DNA of 9,949 nt from JACZSB01 sp965372015. Lineage in GTDB: Bacteria > Fidelibacterota > Marinisomatia > SCGC-AAA003-L08 > TS1B11. How positions within the stretch are numbered: the first letter of the stretch is position 1; every line of letters starts with the position of its first letter. Below, piece by piece: positions 6,462 to 9,949 of the stretch. The stretch lies in the NCBI GenBank assembly GCA_965372015.1, contig CBDVAP010000114.1, positions 1 through 9,949 of the forward strand, in the 5' to 3' direction. The position numbers and the translations under genes were made by a program. The notes below the pieces were generated by a model. The model did no database searches. It was not told the origin of the DNA and saw only the letters and a list, made by a program, of their open reading frames with translations.

Positions 6462-9054
6462 ATTTGACAATCACCAGTACATGGTTATCAGGCAGCGCGA
6501 GATAGCGCTGGGCCACCCGTTGGACATCCCTCACTGTTAGCCCTGCTCCCGCTGAACGCCTGGCCAGGGCGCGCGTATAGTCCTGGTCGTAAAACTCGTG
6601 ATAGCCCAAATAATAAGCCTGGCCTAACCGCGACAGATTACGCATCATATAACGGCCCTTGACGGCGTTAACCGTTTTCTGGAGCTCCCTGTCGGTTAGA
6701 TCGTCCAGCCGGCCGGCATCAAGGTAAGACTTGATACCGTTGACCGCGCGTTCGATATTGTCAACCCCGGTACCCATGGAGGCCGTCACCCAGGCTGTTT
6801 CCCCATCACTATTCTGCCGCAGTCCGATTGAATAAGCCAGCCCTTGCGTTTCGCGTAAGTCGAACATCATTCGATACCCTATTAACCGGACCACGATGGC
6901 CATCGCCTCCTGGTCGGCGGGCGCCAGGTGGAAACGATAGCCTACTCGAATCTGGGCCTGTTCCTTGCCCAGCTCTACAATCTTTTCCTGGATACCGGCG
7001 GCGGTGGGGAAGACCGGCAACAGACGGGAGGCTGGTTGTGCCGGCGCCTCCCACAATTCTTCGAAAATTTCCACCAGGTCAGCGTGTGGTATCTCTGAAG
7101 ATATACTGATGATGTAATTTTCCGGACGGAAATAGGCCTTTTGCAATGCCCGTAGGTTCTCGAGAGTTATTTTCCCCAGGCTTTCCGGGGAGCCGCTCAC
7201 GGTGCGCACCGACGGATGTCCGGCCCCCAGCAATAGCCGCTTGTACTCCAGTGAGGCGCTGTGGCGGGCTGTGCTTTGCTGGCTGCTCACCCGGCGGCGA
7301 GCGGCTGTCAGGGCTTGGTCTAATTTCTCCGAGTCCAGCTTCGTCCGGTCCAATATATGAGCCACCAGCTCAATCCCCCGGGGAGCGTCTTCAGTCAGGC
7401 ATTCAAACCGGACATAGCCGAAATCAGGCACGTTATAATAATCATCGTAGGGTATAAAGCCCAGGTCCACGGTTTTTAGCTTGGCCCCGATGGCCCTAAG
7501 CTCATCCTGCAACTCCTCCCGGGAATAACGGTTGGTGCCTGAGGTCAGCAGAGTATGCAGCAGCTCCGCCCCCCCCTCCAGACTGTCTTCCAGCACATGG
7601 CGGTTCTTGATCAGGATATGCATACCAAAAACTTGCGAACCGGCGCTGGTGCCGGTCACGAGAACTGCCCCCGAGGACAACACGGAGCGATCCAAAAGTT
7701 GTCCCTCCACGGCTTGAATGCTATCTATCCGCCCCTCCGGCAGGAACAGGTTAAACTGGTGCCGCCGGCTGGAAAAGCCCCTTACATCCGTGATGACTTT
7801 TTCAGCGCTGATCCGGGCCAGGGAGTTGATTTTATCCAGGGGGTAGCTCACTCCGCCCAGCACCAGGCCGGTCGCCCGCATCATACCGTAGTAGTGCGGT
7901 TGGTCCAGCAGGGAATAATCCTCTACCTGGCGTTCTTTGGTCAGCAAGGCCAGTTTTGCGGGGGTGATTAAGCGCCCCAGGTTGTCATCCGTTTCGATCA
8001 ACTGGTCCACAATCGTGGCCAGGATGGCCTCCAGGTCCGCGTCAGGTTCGGCGGTGAATCCCACCATTAGCCGGCCGTTGAATGGGGAGGGGTCATAGTT
8101 GACCGAAAGATCGAGCTCCGTTAGGGTCTCCCCTAGCCTCTCGGCCAGCAACGAGGCAAACAGTTCATAACTCCACTCCTCGGGTGCACCGAACGGCGGC
8201 GCCTCGAAAACCACCTGCCCGCTCACCCGGCTGACTCGGCCCCGGGTCTGGTTCAGCGCCCCGGGTTGCAGATGATACTCGGCCGGCTGATACTCCCGGA
8301 CCGGTTGCGGGGGGAACCCGCCATAGTGGCTTTCGATCAGACCCTTGAGCTTCCCGGTATCGAAGTTGCCAATCACCGACAGCACCATGTTGTTGGGTAC
8401 GTAGTGAGTCCGGTAGAACCGAAATGTTTCATCCCGGGACAGGTGCTCGATGGTGCTGATTGTGCCCAGTGTGGGCAGCCCGATACCGGTCTCCCCGTAG
8501 TTCATCAGATCGAAGAATTTACTGACCTGGTAGGATTCCCGATCACGGCTCTGCCTGATTTCCTCCATCACAATCCCACGTTCTTTAGTGAACTTCCGGG
8601 CCGGGAGGATCGAGTTAAAGATCATATCCGCCTGAATGTCCATCCCTTCCGCGATGAACTCCGCCGGCAGCAACAACATGAAATTGGTATAGAACTTGTC
8701 GGTGTGGGCGTTGCTGTAAGCGCCGTAATAATCGGTTTCCTCGTATAACTCCTCTTGGGTCCACCGCTCCGTACCGTTGAATAGCAGGTGTTCCAGCATG
8801 TGGGACATACCGGAAGTGCTGTAATCCTCATAGGCCGAACCCACTTTAATGGCCAGGTTCAGCCCCACCATCGGGGAGGCCGGATTATGGATAGCCAGTA
8901 CCTGGAGGCCGTTCTCCAACTGAAAATGTCTGGCCTGGGGAGGATGCAACTGAAGCACCGGGGGGCTGATCCGGGTATCTAAGCGAGCAGAATCACCGGA
9001 TGGACTGCAACCGACTATTACCAGAAATGCAACTGTCAGGCTGGTGATCTTCAT
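6460..9054 (-). CDS. M16 family zinc metallopeptidase (insulinase/pitrilysin type), lipoprotein
   Basis: An 864-residue peptidase with both M16 halves in one chain. The N-terminus MKITSLTVAFLVIVGC is a lipoprotein signal with lipobox I-V-G-C16, so it is probably lipid-anchored in the envelope. The inverted zinc motif HMLEH is at 85-89 (HxxEH), with the third ligand most likely Glu165 in GIVMEEIRQ, about 76 residues on, as expected for M16. The N-terminal half continues through THYVPNNMVLSVIGNFD (216-232), a typical M16 strand. The inactive-type C-terminal half has the conserved Arg/Tyr substrate-binding segment LRETQGLAYS (733-742) and no second HxxEH. M16 enzymes usually close around unfolded peptides and cleave them inside a chamber. 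The ATG at 9054 follows GAGGAAG with short spacing. It lies 37 nt after the PD40 gene and 10 nt before the M1 start, so the three probably form an operon. All key residues are present, so I infer an active enzyme. Confidence 0.93.
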   Translation of the reverse strand: MKITSLTVAFLVIVGCSPSGDSARLDTRISPPVLQLHPPQARHFQLENGLQVLAIHNPASPMVGLNLAIKVGSAYEDYSTSGMSHMLEHLLFNGTERWTQEELYEETDYYGAYSNAHTDKFYTNFMLLLPAEFIAEGMDIQADMIFNSILPARKFTKERGIVMEEIRQSRDRESYQVSKFFDLMNYGETGIGLPTLGTISTIEHLSRDETFRFYRTHYVPNNMVLSVIGNFDTGKLKGLIESHYGGFPPQPVREYQPAEYHLQPGALNQTRGRVSRVSGQVVFEAPPFGAPEEWSYELFASLLAERLGETLTELDLSVNYDPSPFNGRLMVGFTAEPDADLEAILATIVDQLIETDDNLGRLITPAKLALLTKERQVEDYSLLDQPHYYGMMRATGLVLGGVSYPLDKINSLARISAEKVITDVRGFSSRRHQFNLFLPEGRIDSIQAVEGQLLDRSVLSSGAVLVTGTSAGSQVFGMHILIKNRHVLEDSLEGGAELLHTLLTSGTNRYSREELQDELRAIGAKLKTVDLGFIPYDDYYNVPDFGYVRFECLTEDAPRGIELVAHILDRTKLDSEKLDQALTAARRRVSSQQSTARHSASLEYKRLLLGAGHPSVRTVSGSPESLGKITLENLRALQKAYFRPENYIISISSEIPHADLVEIFEELWEAPAQPASRLLPVFPTAAGIQEKIVELGKEQAQIRVGYRFHLAPADQEAMAIVVRLIGYRMMFDLRETQGLAYSIGLRQNSDGETAWVTASMGTGVDNIERAVNGIKSYLDAGRLDDLTDRELQKTVNAVKGRYMMRNLSRLGQAYYLGYHEFYDQDYTRALARRSAGAGLTVRDVQRVAQRYLALPDNHVLVIVK

Positions 9055-9092
9055 GCTTCCTCACTATGTGTATATTGGAGCCTTTGCACCGT

Positions 9093-9949
9093 TTATTTCA
9101 GGAATGCGCCGATGTCCATTATATACAGCATCAGTTTGCGCTCCCCAGGGGCAGCGTCCCGGCTGGAGGAGAACGACATGGTCCGGCCGTCCGGTGACAG
9201 CGACGGGAATCCATCGAAGGCGTCGCTATAGGTCAGTCGGGTTTGTTCGCTGGTCTCCAGGTTCATCAGGAAAACCTCGTAGTTGTGGGGCGGCAGCACC
9301 TTCACGAAAACGAAATGCCGGCCGTCCGGGGCGGGATAGGGGGCCCAGTTAGTGCCCTCATCATCGGTCACCTGGCGCAGTCCGCTGCCGTCGTGCTTGA
9401 TGGTGAAGATGGTCATGGGCAGCCCCCGCTGGCCTTCATCGGAGCGTTGCCAGGCCCGGTAAAGGATGGTTTCGCTGTCGGGCATGTAAAAAGAGCCCCC
9501 CTCCTGCCATTCCGGGGTATGGGTAATCTGGAACACTTCGGAGCCGTCAGGCCGCATGCGCCACAGGTCCATCCTGCCATCGATCTGGCGGCCGAATAGC
9601 ACCCACTCACCATCGGGTGAAAGGGAAACCTCGGCCTCGTAATATTCGTTGTCGGTCAGGCGCACTAAGTCTGAGCCATCCAAATTGCAGGTGTACAGCT
9701 CGGCCCCGGTGGGATAGTCCCGCGGGTCGGACCAGTCACCCGGCGGCAGGTCCAGGTTGTCCCGGGTGGAGGTGAATATGAGCCGGTCGCCCGAAGGGAA
9801 ATAGAAGGAGCAGGCGTCATGGCCCCTGTCATTGATCCGCCGGATATTTTGCCCGTCCAAGGTAACCGTATAGGTTTGAAAGGTCTCATCCCCCTCCCGC
9901 TTGGCATTGCAGATCAGGCTACGGCCGTCCGGGGAAAAGTAGGACTCGG
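9093..9949 (-). CDS. PD40/TolB-like beta-propeller protein, 5' end outside the window
   Basis: The frame is open to the right edge, so 284 C-terminal residues are visible and the true start lies beyond 9949; the TTG at 9860 is an internal Leu codon. At least six PD40-type blade motifs occur: FSPDGRSLI, FPSGDRLIF, LSPDGEWVLF, MPDSETILY, APDGRHFVF and LSPDGRTMSF. They alternate with strands of the LYTCNLDGSDLVRLT and LWRMRPDGSEVFQIT type. This is the TolB/WD40-like propeller fold, common as secreted or periplasmic proteins in FCB-group bacteria. It ends shortly after the last blade (YIMDIGAFLK), with no sorting domain at this end. No catalytic residues are evident, so it is probably a binding or scaffold protein; an N-terminal signal or enzyme domain could exist outside the window. 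It leads the two peptidase genes on the same strand with a 37-nt gap. Confidence 0.87.
   Translation of the reverse strand, partial: ESYFSPDGRSLICNAKREGDETFQTYTVTLDGQNIRRINDRGHDACSFYFPSGDRLIFTSTRDNLDLPPGDWSDPRDYPTGAELYTCNLDGSDLVRLTDNEYYEAEVSLSPDGEWVLFGRQIDGRMDLWRMRPDGSEVFQITHTPEWQEGGSFYMPDSETILYRAWQRSDEGQRGLPMTIFTIKHDGSGLRQVTDDEGTNWAPYPAPDGRHFVFVKVLPPHNYEVFLMNLETSEQTRLTYSDAFDGFPSLSPDGRTMSFSSSRDAAPGERKLMLYIMDIGAFLK

Noticed and set aside
6450..6470. TTG at 6470 as start of the M1 peptidase
   Set aside because: It lacks its own ribosome-binding site and puts seven polar residues before the signal peptide, while ATG 6449 has AAGGAG at ideal spacing.
8266..8748. 160-codon plus-strand ORF opposite the M16 gene (also 7555-7971)
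   Set aside because: Antisense shadows inside a well supported M16 peptidase, without a ribosome-binding site or recognisable domain.
1..9949. Mobile elements, CRISPR arrays, tRNA genes, toxin-antitoxin or phage-defence genes
   Set aside because: No transposase, terminal inverted repeats, spaced repeat array, tRNA-like cloverleaf or defence-protein motif was found by reading both strands by eye.

Overview
The window reads as a normal, densely coded bacterial chromosome segment from a member of the FCB superphylum (Fibrobacteres-Chlorobi-Bacteroidetes and relatives). The main evidence is the C-terminal YPNPF-type sorting/FlgD-Ig-like domain on the secreted glycosidase, plus a PD40 propeller protein of a kind common in these lineages. 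Clear Shine-Dalgarno sequences (GGAGGA before nagB, AAGGAG before the M1 peptidase) and a moderately GC-rich composition argue against a typical Bacteroidota and suit lineages such as Neomarinimicrobiota, Calditrichota or related candidate phyla. The phylum is an inference and not proven here.

Left part (1-925): on the minus strand, an ECF-type sigma factor gene (189-725, GTG start) overlaps by 8 nt a downstream ORF that runs off the left edge (1-196). That ORF has the position of an anti-sigma or sigma-associated gene, but no recognisable domain is visible. A GC-rich inverted repeat (795-828) lies between the sigma gene and the upstream glycosidase gene.

Middle part (927-4382): a secreted multidomain GH18 glycosidase (minus strand) and glucosamine-6-phosphate deaminase NagB (plus strand) diverge from a shared 186-bp intergenic region. 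One enzyme would release GlcNAc-containing sugars outside the cell and the other would feed glucosamine-6-phosphate into glycolysis, so this looks like part of an amino-sugar (chitin or peptidoglycan) scavenging locus. No transporter, N-acetylglucosamine kinase or NagA is in the window.

Right part (4449-9949): a minus-strand gene series, probably one operon, in the order PD40 beta-propeller protein (5' end outside the window), M16 metallopeptidase lipoprotein, secreted M1-like metallopeptidase. Gaps are 37 and 10 nt, and the M1 ribosome-binding site overlaps the M16 stop codon. The M1 gene converges on nagB with 66 bp between them. The two zinc peptidases have complete metal-binding motifs and probably act in envelope or extracellular protein degradation.

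No tRNA, rRNA, CRISPR array, insertion sequence, phage gene or attachment site was seen. No gene-free stretch exceeds about 200 bp. I do not see a clearly new system. The most worthwhile leads are the divergent GH18/nagB pair with an ECF sigma unit beside it, the domain layout of the GH18 protein, and the atypical M1 active site.
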